From assembly GCA_019155205.2 (NCBI GenBank), contig JAHNZQ020000172.1, positions 2,176,771-2,240,770 on the forward strand: DNA of 64,000 nt, written 5' to 3'. The position numbers and the translations under genes were made by a program. Shown here piece after piece: positions 21,313 through 31,434 of the stretch. Source of the stretch: Gracilaria vermiculophylla. Its lineage: Eukaryota; Rhodophyta; Florideophyceae; Gracilariales; Gracilariaceae. The notes beneath the pieces are model-generated. The model was not told the origin of the DNA and did no database searches. It saw only the letters and a list, made by a program, of their open reading frames with translations. How positions within the stretch are numbered: position 1 is the stretch's first letter; the number at the start of each line of letters is the position of its first letter.

Positions 21313-22601
21313 CAGTGCGTTTTAAAATTATTGTACATGGCGAAAATGCGCCAGAATATGGATTTCTGCCTACTGCAGCCACCCTTCATCATTAAAACCT
21401 TCAAAAACGCTTTTCAAAAAGATAGGACGTTCCGTACTGAATCGCAGTTATGGCGAAAGTAAGTCCTGTTTCGCTTTCAGAACAACACCAAATCCTTAAC
21501 TATAAAGGAGAAGGACAGAACGTATGCATTTCTTCTTAAAAAAACCTTGGCCGCTCACGGCATGCCATAGCACCTATTCAATCGAACCTAATAAAACATA
21601 AATCTGAACGTTCCACTGCACGCCCAAAACATCTATAGCCATTTAATGAGAGACGTATACAACGCAAACTGCTGCAAAGAAGTGCCTCGTGCTCAAAAAT
21701 TGCAAAACTATTGTCGAAGAAAGTTTCAAAAACCACGGCTTGGTGCGCAATCAAACAAAAAAGGTTATATCAGTTCGTCAAGATGTATAAATTGTTCGTT
21801 TTGCTGGACCACCATAAAGAAAATCTCGTTGAATGGTAGGCTCAGATAGCGTGCTGGAAAGAGAAATGGAAAGATGTTATATTTTCGGATGAGAAGAAGT
21901 TCAATTTGGGCGGACTAGATTGCGTTAAACATTATTGGCATGATGAAAGGAAAGGAAAGATAGCTTTCACATCCATACAATAAGGTGGAACTTCTCTTAT
22001 AGTCTGGGCTGGAAACTTTAAAAAAGGTACAACTGCGTATGCCTTCATTGAATGCAACAAGAATTCTGAGGTTTATTCAAATGTTATTTACAACTACATG
22101 TTGCTGTTTGAAAAATGATGACATAGAAGAAAGTTTTTTTTCAGTAAGATATCACTGCAGTACATATTTCAATACTTATGAGAGAATTGTCCTTTGAGCT
22201 TGGCATGAATGTCATGCAGTGGCCAGCGCGATCGCCGGATTTAAACCTCATTGGAAATGTCTTCGGAGTATTAGAGACAATGGTTTCCGGCCTTGCCAGG
22301 CAGTTTAATACATTTTTGGGTTTAAAACCTTGTGTTAAAAATGGCTGGAAAACTATCAATATTTCAAATATCGATTCTTGCCTAGATTCCATGCCAAAGC
22401 GTTACATTTGAGTAATCCAGCAAAAGACGCAAAAATCAATTATTGAACAAAAGATAACGACCGTATAAAGTAAAATGTCCTAGCATTTTGAAACGATTCT
22501 TGAACTTGATATTTTTCAAAAACTGGTTTGCATAGTTCTACAGTCCTGAAATTGATGACTTGCATCAAAATACCGGTTGTTCTGTACTTTTGAAACAGAC
22601 A
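21313..22601 (+). mobile_element. Tc1-like element (Tc1-E)
   Basis: It runs from CAGTGCGTTTTAAAATTATT to a right end with core CTTTTGAAACAGAC, about 1.29 kb. Each end contains a second internal copy of the terminal motif, about 95-100 bp inward. A recognisable but broken transposase lies between on the plus strand. Confidence 0.75.
21480..22435 (+). pseudogene. Tc1/mariner DD34E transposase, inactive
   Basis: The N-terminal helix-turn-helix trace is at about 21480. The first catalytic region is clear at about 21870-21960 ([14 protein letters not shown], then KHYWHDE). A stop follows at about 21982, then GGTSLIVWAGNFKKG. The last block, 22178-22411 in another frame, reads VMQWPARSPDLNLIGNVFG. 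The family motif is SPDLNPIENVWG, so the third catalytic residue, Glu, is Gly here. A typical C-terminus follows. It cuts and pastes DNA at TA sites when intact; this copy has stops, a frameshift and a lost catalytic residue. Confidence 0.85.
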
Positions 22602-23345
22602 TAATGTAAAGTATGCTAGTTCTTGTGGCAACAACGAAAAAGGAGCTTTTTTGATGCAAAAAGGAAGAGTAAAAACGTTAACTTTTAATTATTTTTTTTT
22701 CAGTTAACATAATCGTACGATTACATCAACAGGGACAGAAACTTTGAGACTTTTGGCAATTCAAAGCTACAAAAAAAGGTTTTTCAGCTGTATTGCAAAA
22801 CCGCTCATGGTAAGAAAAATAAATGAAATCCTCACTGAGAAAAGGAACTTCTCAAAAAGAAACTACTCATGTAGAGGAATGTCTACGGGACCTACAATGA
22901 GGCCTTGAAGAGCGATCGGGGAAGCCTTCTGTTATAATGGAGCCCTCGGCAGGCCAGCGACGGAGGACATGCAAGTGACTCTTTCAGATCCCCAATGATG
23001 AAGAACTCCTACAATGGGCTGACTGCAAGAGGTACTATGGACTTCGTGCTGTTTTACATTGCCAGATCTTGATGTAGTGCAGTCTCGGTACTTTGGGATT
23101 ACATCGTGCTCGATTCGCTTTCTCAAGGAAACTCAACCGAGTTCAGCCCTGAGTTTTTTCCCGTTGCCAATCGCCATCCTTTTCACTGATTTGCACCACA
23201 TTGTGGGGAGTACTTATCCGTCTGGCGTCGTTAAGGATACGTACTACATCATTTGCTGTATCTGATATTAAAATGATTTATTTATTGTTTTTCTTATGTA
23301 ATTCGCCTGGCTGTGGGATTTTTTCTGCTATTTGGCCGCATTTGT
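22602..23345. other. no recognised gene
   Basis: Only short frames (up to 68 aa) without recognisable similarity. It ends at the start of an LTR-L copy. Confidence 0.5.
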
Positions 23346-23894
23346 TGTAGCACAGTGGATCCCAAGGTGATATTTACGTGTGGCTTTGGGATTTTTCTAA
23401 GGAAGATTAGTATTTTATCAACTGGGTCGCGTGGTATAGAGTTTGGCGCACGTGTGCTACAATAATCCTGAGAAATTGTAGAATTTAGATTTATTTTCGT
23501 TCATTGGTGCAGGTATTTATTTGAGGAGTGAGACTTGACGAGGCGGACTCCTGGCACTGTACTTAATCTGCCGGTCGACCTCCACCTCTGGGGGAAGTAA
23601 ACCAAGCACCCTTGAGACTTCCTCTGTTTTTCCGGTTGGGGACTCTTGTCAAACACCTTCAGGTTTCCAAGCCGCCGATATCCAGGTTATCTCAAATCGG
23701 CGCGTATAAAAAAATTATCCGCCCAGTGAACCCCCTTCTCCGCATGGAGCTTGCAGACCCCCTTTCAGGATTACCCCGGTTCGTGACCGTAATTACCGGA
23801 GACCACCTTTAGTACCTCGCGCTAATGGGGTCACCAAAAGCTCCTAACGAAGGTTGTGTGCTACCACCTCGAAAGGAAAATTGAAGGTACCACA
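23346..23894 (+). repeat. LTR-L copy, forward (B)
   Basis: A 549-bp LTR from TGTAGCACAGTGG to GGTACCACA, homologous to the solo copy at 53646-54220. No internal element domain follows in its orientation; instead an inverted copy starts 63 bp later. Confidence 0.85.
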
Positions 23895-23957
23895 TTTTTT
23901 GTCCTACAACGCTTTTGGGCTCTCTTTTGATTCCAAGTTTTCCATTATCTTCCAACG

Positions 23958-24510
23958 TGTTATACTGTCAGTTCTCCTTTCGATGTAGGAGAGAACAACG
24001 TCCGTCAGGAGTTTTTTTTTTACTTCAAAGGCCCGAGTCCCTAAAAGTGGTCTCCGGTAATCGCTGTCGTGAGCCGGGGGAATTCTCAAAGGGGATCCGC
24101 AAACACCAAGCGGAGGGGGAGGTTTACTGGGCGGACAATGATCCTACAGAAGCTGCTATGAGGAAACCTGGGGATCTACAACTTAGAAACCTTAGGATTA
24201 TCGGCGACAGTCTCCACCGGAAAAGTAGACGGAGACTCATGGGTGCTTGGCTTCCTTCCCCAGAGGTGGAGCTCGACCGGCAGCTTAAGTATCAAGCCGG
24301 GAGCCCGCCTCGGCAGGTCTCACTACTGTAGTAGTTATCCGCACAATTTAACTAAACTAAATATAAATTCTTCCGTCTCTTCAGGATACTGGAGCGCATG
24401 CGGGCCAAAGTATGCACCACGTGGTTAAGTTAATAAAATACACGCCCTTTTAAGGAATATCAAGCCGTAAAGCCACGCCACCGTATTACCTTAGGACCCA
24501 TTCCAATATT
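23958..24510 (-). repeat. LTR-L copy, reverse (C), probable 3' LTR of Gypsy-2
   Basis: 553 bp. The left end TGTTATACTGTCAG corresponds to the family's CTGACAGTACCACA terminus; the right end has drifted (CCATTCCAATATT instead of CCACTGTACTACA). No clear polypurine tract is seen directly to its right. Confidence 0.85.
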
Positions 24511-24947
24511 TAGATCCCTGAACGGGTTCTATCGATGTTGATGCCAGCGCGGCTCCCGCCAATGGGAGACATCCTTTCCTTCAAGCGTCTCTTCATAATT
24601 CCTTACTCTTGCGCGGCGTACCACATTGGGCTCGTGTTTTTATCCCATGCGGCGTTTGGAGGCCATGGCCCTCCTTGACCCGGCCTCGTCTTCTCCTTCT
24701 TTGCATAACCCGTCGGTGCTGCCGCACCAATCAGCGGCGTGAGATTCCGCACAACTCGAGCGTCTCTTGTGTGACGCAGGCGTTTGACCTCCACGGCTTG
24801 AGCGTGGGTCAGACCGGACTGTTCACTGACTCCCGCAAGGCACTAGATGCTCCGATTCCTTCGAGGATTCCTTTTTGAGGAACACCAGATTCATCGCAGC
24901 CACTCCTTCCGTCTCCATGAAGGTGCATCATCTCATAATCTTCTCTT

Positions 24948-27068
24948 TTGCGCCTTCGTCGGTCTCCACTGGATATGAACTTGCTCCCCGCCATGGTGCT
25001 GCATACCTCGCCTACCTCTGGTCGTCCGTCCTCTCCGCGAATTCCACGATGGCGTCGCGACACGGATCCCTCCCCGGTCGGGCGTATAACCACGGGCCGC
25101 TCCCCAAGTGGCGTCACATCACTCTCCCCAGGTGGTACCACACATTCGGTCACCCTTCATCCAGCTACATACACCTTCGGCATGACTTCTCCAAACCAGG
25201 TGCCTACGTCTCTGTCCAATCCTGAGGTGTATCAAACCTCTACCGGTGCACCATACCACCCAGGGGAGCACTTCGACCATCGTACCGCGCGAGTCTTCGT
25301 TCCGTTCCACGACAGGCCTGTCAGTCTCCCGTGCCCCGTGGAGGACTACATCCACCATTTAGGACCGTACCTGCATGTGATGTGATTCCACGCCGTACCG
25401 GAGGCTGATTGTAACGACCAGAAGCGGAACCGGGGGGGCATCTATTGCGCTCACTGGCTCCACACTTTGGTGCACGGTGACCACGCTCCAACCACGGCGA
25501 GACACTGCGATACTACTTACCTCAGGTGCGCCGAAGAGTGGGAGTTCCAGGCGCGATTCCAGGTACTCCTTCAAAACAAGAGCCCGCACCAGCGAGTGGG
25601 GTGTCCCGGAAGCATCGCCGATGAACGCTCAGCCCTCGCGGTGTTGCACTTCGATTCCGCACAAAATCCCTTCTACTGGCTCAACCGAAATCGTTGGGGG
25701 ACACACCTTGCCGATGAGACTCGAGCACATACCGCCTTTGGGTACTTCTTTGGTTAGCATAACACGAAATTCCACGACAGGCTTTCTGGGCAACGTCCAA
25801 AGCACTACCTCAAGGCGGATGACTCTTGGAGGAACCACTGGGTATCCCCGTATCTCTGCGTGGCAACACCCATTACCTTCGCATACCTCACCTCGGAGGG
25901 TCTAGATGCCTCTGACTCCTTGGGTCATTTCGTCATGTTCATCGCCTCGACGGAGTTCGCGGTCGGCACCCTGACAGGGTATCTTCAAGTAGCGGACGAA
26001 GGCGTCACTTTCCATAATCAGTGCCGCGACGGTCGCATCCACTGGGATTTTTCGTATCAGGCGACCGCCGGACGTTTGGTTCCCTTGTCGGCATCGACTA
26101 TCCGGGTCCTGCGCTCCTTTGACATTAAGAATTTAATCAAAGGCACCGCGTGGTGAGAATACGAGGCGGAAGTGATGCTGAATTACAACCTGCAGGTGGC
26201 GTGGAACGATACGCTGGGCTTTCTTTAGTTTGATTACGGCCAAGATACGTTCCATCCCATCGTGAGGAGTTCTATTGGAGACGATGACGGGCGCGCCTAC
26301 CCGGTCTTTCCCCGTCTTGCGCCTTCTCGGGTTCTGCAGGTGCCACGACTCTAAGTTCCCGATTATGAACTTTAGATGGAGAGCCTAGCAACTCGCACGG
26401 CCCGTCAATTACCGGCTTTGTCCTAGGATATGAGTGCGCCTCCTGAGGTTAGAATGCCGCGGCCCCGCGGCCCAATGCCGGATGCTCGCGCAGTGATACC
26501 TGCCATTTCTCATTCGGAAGAGGACTAGATTTCTCCTCACCCAATAGCTTCGGCCCCGGTGGTGCAACCCCGAGTGCGGAGCGTCCCTGCGCCTGTTCTT
26601 CAGCCTCGCCTGTGGAGCGTTCCGGTTCCCGTACCGCTGTCACCTCCGGCGCCGCCTACTCCGTCCTTGGCTCTGCCGCCCTCCGCGGCGGTGCCTGCAG
26701 AGTCCCTTCTGGAGACCCCTGTTCCAGCCTGTCTGCCATCTGCGGCTCCATCCGTGGCGGTTGTTGTTCCAACAACGGAGATGGCCGCTTTGGGTGCACT
26801 ATCGGGCGGGATATCCTCCGGGGCTCTGGGTGCTGCCTTCCAGGAGTTGGTGCAGGCGTGCCTGGTGACGGTCCGTCCCGCTACGGCTTCTCCTGTAGAG
26901 GCTCTGCACGAGACGCGTGCCTGGGTCTCAGAACTCTACAAGGCCCAGGCGGACCGAGCCTCGATGGCAGTCATCAAGGACAGCCTGGCGGAGTTCTTCA
27001 AGATTCATGCGCTCATGGGAAAAGCTCACCTCGAGGCAAAGTATACGACGCAATTTCGTGACATGTAG
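24948..27068 (+). pseudogene. decayed long ORF antisense to Gypsy-2 pol, unknown protein
   Basis: One plus-strand frame stays open over about 2.1 kb with only a few stops (about 25381, 25753, 26152, 26226, 26352), most consistent with CGA, CAG or CAA decay; the frame may continue with more stops to about 27245. The N-terminal part is Ser/Thr/Pro-rich with a basic patch (RIPRWRRDTDP). A beta-rich middle follows (around 25860-26110, including GTLTGYLQVADEGVTF), then a Pro/Ala/Val-rich linker (26559-26760) and a helical C-terminal part (LHETRAWVSELYKAQADR). The opposite strand is open for part of 25119-25838 but not over the rest. No family was recognised with confidence; the middle vaguely recalls jelly-roll coat proteins. 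Plant elements such as Grande and RIRE2 carry antisense ORFs at this position, a structural parallel only. Confidence 0.55.
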
Positions 27069-27359
27069 GTGAAATAACCTTGGCGATGGGAGTGAATTCC
27101 GTTAGCGGCGGAACAAAAGATACTTAAGTTGGAATAGAAGCTTCGTGAACAGTGGTTGCATTACAAATGGCCCGTACCCGCGCGCTCAAGGATTCGAAGT
27201 GCCGCCGCGGGAGCGTTCAAAAAGCGGCAACAGCGTTCTGAAGGCAAAAAAGGGAACTGCAGGTAGGAGATAGATAGCGGAGACTAAAAAACACTCCAGT
27301 AGCGAGCCCGCTCCCCCTTTTTACAGGAGGCGCCTATGCGGAGCGGTATTTTCGAACCA

Positions 27360-28961
27360 GATCGGCAAGGAATCTTTTCATGAAGTTCTTTGAGATGCGT
27401 CCCGGTGGTTCTTACGTGTCATCTTTTGAGTTGTACCCGTACCAGTGGACGTGGTACAGCATCTCTGCGATGGTTTGTCCGTGGGAGACGATACGGTCTA
27501 CTGAGGAGAGAATATCGCCTTGAGCGGTCATGATGGCGTCTGGAGCTGCCATCAATATTTTACCGAAGGTGTGATTAGGCTTCCTTTATCCACAGGTTTC
27601 TTCACTTCTGAGGTGGTCGAATAAGGAAGTTCCGCGCGTGGTCCCTGCGGTGGGGTGGCAGGCATTCCTGAAAGGCTTAAAGCCAGGACTTCCGTCACTC
27701 TATCACGGGAGACGACGTCTCGAAGCACGTTTAACTCAACTGTGACAGTGTCCCTGTAGATGGCCAGGACTTTGTAAGGCCCTGAGGAGGTCGGCGCTAG
27801 CTTGTGCGTGAGGTGCGGTGGTTCGTCAAATATCTCTTCTTTTTCAGGTTTGTTGACGAAGACCTCGTCGCCTTCATTCAGTTGAGGGCCTTCTTTCACC
27901 TTCCGGTCGAAATACTGTTTATATTTCCTCTGCAAGGCGTTGAGTCTCTTCTTTGCGAGAGAGAGAGCGTCCTCATACTGCCTTAAGATGGATCGTTTAG
28001 CTTGCCCTGCTGTTGGTACCTGTGGCCTATCCACCGGATGTGCCGTGGCGCGTGCCGCACTAATGGCAGAAGGCGGGATGCGTGAGACTACCAGATTGAA
28101 AGGAGCGGTCCTCCTTGAGCGGTGCACCTGCAGGGTGTATGCATACGTGAGCTAGCCCGCATGTGCGTCCCAGTTCTTCTGGTTGTCCACGACGTAGTCC
28201 TTCAGCCTCAAAACGATGGTCTTGTTGAACCTCTCCGCTTGTACGTTGGTCTAGAGGTGATAGGCAGTTGTAAACAACTGCTTTATCCCCAGCATTCTGG
28301 AGATGATATAAAATAGCTTTGCTGCAAACTGGGACCTGTTGTCCGTAAGGAGCCACAACAGTATCCCATATGGGTAAACCCACTGCTCCAGGAAGATGTC
28401 GGCAAATACTGCTGCAGTGGTGCTCCAGAGGGAAATAGCGCGCGTGATCTTCGAGAAAGGATCAATGATCACGAGGATAAACTGGTACACTGGCTCCGTA
28501 GTGGGAAGAGGGCCCAAACGTTCCATGGTCACGAACTCCAAAGGTCATGAAGGTGGGAACAGAGTGAGCGGCGTGCGGTGTCTACGTATATTCTCCCTAG
28601 CAGCGGCGCAGGAATAGCAATTGGTCACCGTTTGGAAGGCTTAATTAGCCGTGTTCCTCCAATAGAACTCCCTCCTCATGGTGAAATACATACGCAATCC
28701 ACCGGAGTGCCCAGTGAGGCGAGGGAAGTGCAAAAGATACAGCCCCCTCTCCCGTAGTATTGTCGGAACGACCTTTTGGAGAGCTCCATCCAGGGAAGCG
28801 CGGCGTACAAGTAAGCCTTCCCGGTTGACATCGAATGAAGATGTGAGACCACCCACAATGGCGAGGCACTCCTTGCAGTACGCATCTGTATTGAGCTTTT
28901 TCAGGAACTCCGCTATAGTGATGGCGAGAACTTGTTTCTCCTTTTTAACAAGGCGCACCAC
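27360..28961 (-). pseudogene. Gypsy-2 integrase with chromodomain
   Basis: In transcription order: the zinc-binding region (GHSGGL...EFYWR...CYSC, 28730-28600), the core with VIIDPFSK (about 28470), TDNRSQFAAK (about 28340) and an AERFN motif after a stop (about 28230), then a basic C-terminal domain (27552-28127) with KYKQYFDRKVKEGP and the GPYKVL fold. After a frame change a chromodomain is visible at about 27500-27370 (VDRIVSHG, YHVHWYGYNSKDDT), with a stop where Trp is expected. At least three stops and one frameshift break the gene. Confidence 0.85.
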
Positions 28962-28985
28962 GGTCCACTGTGCTATCCTCCAGGT

Positions 28986-30695
28986 TCACAGCAATCCAAA
29001 CATTCTCCAACAGATCCTTCTTTCTCGTCGGCGTGCTGGATGACCAGATACGGAATTGTGTCCTCCAAAGGTGTTTTTTCTTCGTCCTTGTTGGAAATTT
29101 GCGACAGCGCGTCTGCTGCCAGGTTCTGTTGCCAGGACGGTGGACGATGTCAAACGTGAGCTCCAGGAGGCGTAGATTTTACCTTTCCAAGCGGCCAAAA
29201 CAATCAGTCAAAGACAGTATCAACTTCAATGGTGCGTGGTCCGTCCTCAAGGTGACACGCGCGCCTTCCAGATATAAGCGTAAGAGAAACATTACGCAGA
29301 TGATGGCGAGACATTCGCGCTCCGATGTGGAAAAGTTCGGTAGGTGTAAGGCTGCGACTCTAGTATCCGATAGGTTGAAGTCCACCTTCAGGTTGTTCCT
29401 GTAGGAGGGCACATCCAACCTGGTTCTCACAGGCGTCTGTGTTCAGCGCCGTTTGGCCGTGCCGATCCGGGAGTACCAAGATCGGTAGCTCTATCACTTT
29501 CCTCTTCAGAATGTTAAAGGCTTCAAACTCTTCTTCCGTCAAGATAGCCAATTGCGTCGAATTTTCCTCCTCCAAGACGGGGTTTCACAACGCCGCGATA
29601 CGGGAACTGTTCCAGACAAACCTCCGGGAGACATTTCACAACCCCAAGAAGGAGCGGAGCTCCGTCTGGTTTGTGGGAAGTTGAGCTTTCTTGATGGCGT
29701 CCTGAGCTTTTATTGAAACCTGTAGTCGGCCCAGGGGCACCATTTTCCCCAGGTGACCCACCGAAGACTTGAAAAAGAAACATTTTTCCAGCTTCAAGGT
29801 GAGTACAGCATGCTTCAAAAGTTGGAGCACGTGCTTCATATGCACAAAGTGCACTTCCACGCTGCGGGAGTATATGATGACTTCATTAAGACACACAAAG
29901 GTACAAAGGCGTACTGCCACTTCATCTTCGACAGGAGTATGTCCACCGCTCGTTGGAACGTAGCGGGTGCATTCTTCAATCCAATGGCATCCTTAGGAAT
30001 CTGAAGATCACGAAGTGCGAGGTGAACGTTGTCTTATCCTTATGAGAGTCGTCCATCTCTATCTGCCAGTAGGTGCTGTTGGCATCCAACGTGTATAAAA
30101 CGGACGCATCATCTAAGGAGTCGATAGATTCATCCATACGGGGTATCGGGTACGAATCGTGTACCGTCACCTCGATGAGGCGTCCATAATCAATAATGAA
30201 CCTCAGGGAGCGATCTTTCCCCTTCATAAACACCACCAGAGAGGCCCATTCAGAATTTAAGGGCTTGCTAACATCTTTTTTCAGCATCCGGTGGACTTCA
30301 TCGCGTTCGAATTTGCGCGCAGGGGGTCCGGCCCTCCTCGGGAGTTGGTGTACTGGTTCCAAACTAAGTGTGAGCTGGATCCTGTTCTTAGCCAGGCAAA
30401 TCTGACCCAGGCGACCACACCAAATGTCCTCAAAGGCGGATAGCATCACCACTATCCTACAGCGATACTCATCGAATTCTTCGACAATTTGGAGCTTCTC
30501 CTGACAGGTGGCAGGCTTATCTACTTCTAGAGCCCTTGATGTCACTTTAGCCTCTAAGGGGGCGATTGCATCGCGTTCCAAAGGGTCTTCCACAAGAGGA
30601 AGATGAGCCAGTCCTGCAGGGGCTGCTAGTACAAATCCGACGACACTTCCTTTTTGAAACCGTAATGGCGACTCCTTGAGTTTGGCGAGCACCAC
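28986..30695 (-). pseudogene. Gypsy-2 reverse transcriptase and RNase H
   Basis: The reverse transcriptase is seen from 30400 to 29650: FIIDYGRLIEVTVHDSYPIPRMD, then LDANSTYWQIEMDDSHKDKT, RFLRMPLD, a frame change, then LNEVIIYSRSVEVHFVHM where the catalytic YxDD should be. Both catalytic Asp are changed (Asn and Glu), so this copy could not polymerise. It continues with LKLEKCFFFKSSVGHLGK and NQTELRSFLGL. RNase H follows (LNTDACENQVGCALLQEQ at about 29450, TDHAPLKLIL at about 29230). Several frameshifts separate the pieces. Confidence 0.88.
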
Positions 30696-31083
30696 CTAAA
30701 AGGGAATATTCGGCACTATTTCCATAACACCGTTTGCCATCATGCATTGTTGTTTCGTCGTCAAGTGTGGGCTCTCCATGTAGGAATGAAAGGCCAGATG
30801 CAGGGATCTGCACCCAAACTTTGACCTGCCTCCTCGCTGGTATTTCGATACTCTTCACAACCCGGAGCTTGTTCGACAACCTCTTCTTTGGAAGATTACC
30901 CATGTGGCGCGCGTGGGCGTCCGGTCCAGGAGATGCGGACACGATACCTACAGAAGCTGTGCCGTAGAACGTCTCCATCCGCTGGCGTGGGTAGATTGCA
31001 CGTACACACCAATCTACATAGAAAGTACCCAATTTGCATCGTACGACTAAGTCGGTTTCCACATGGAACCACACCTTCACCTG

Positions 31084-31434
31084 TTAGAAGCCCGGCCGGA
31101 GGTACAGGGGTATAGCGCCGAGGATGTTCAATGCTCGATGCAACGCATCGCACACCGTCGGGAGCTTACCAGTTCTCAAGGAGCCGAAAGCAGAACGCGG
31201 GAGCACGTGGGCGTGCACCAGATTCAGGCCAGCTCCAGTGTCAAGGATAGTGCGCACCATGATGGACGCGAACGGGGAACATCCTATAGAGGCGAACACT
31301 TTGTGATTCTCACGGCAGAGCATGAAAACAGAGGCCTCAAAGGCGGCGAATAGGTCCAACGGGATAGAGGGACCCGCCAATTCTGCAACGATGGAGCAGA
31401 CGGCGTCTTCCTTTTTTCTAAAGGCGACCTCCAT
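31084..31434 (-). pseudogene. Gypsy-2 aspartic protease
   Basis: The 116-aa frame contains MVRTILDTGAGLNLV, the retropepsin active-site motif DTGA in context, followed by VHAHVLPRSAFGS and a LGAIPLYL strand. It lies between gag and reverse transcriptase as in Ty3/gypsy pol. The active-site Asp is kept, but the flanking frames are broken. Confidence 0.8.

Noticed and set aside
23346..24510. DIRS-type retrotransposon, because of inverted terminal repeats
   Set aside because: No tyrosine recombinase was seen, and the same repeat occurs as a solo LTR with a 5-bp target duplication, which DIRS elements do not make.
25119..25838. Minus-strand coding frame opposite the antisense ORF of Gypsy-2
   Set aside because: It is open for only 0.7 kb with two stops and does not continue, whereas the plus frame stays open over 2.1 kb.
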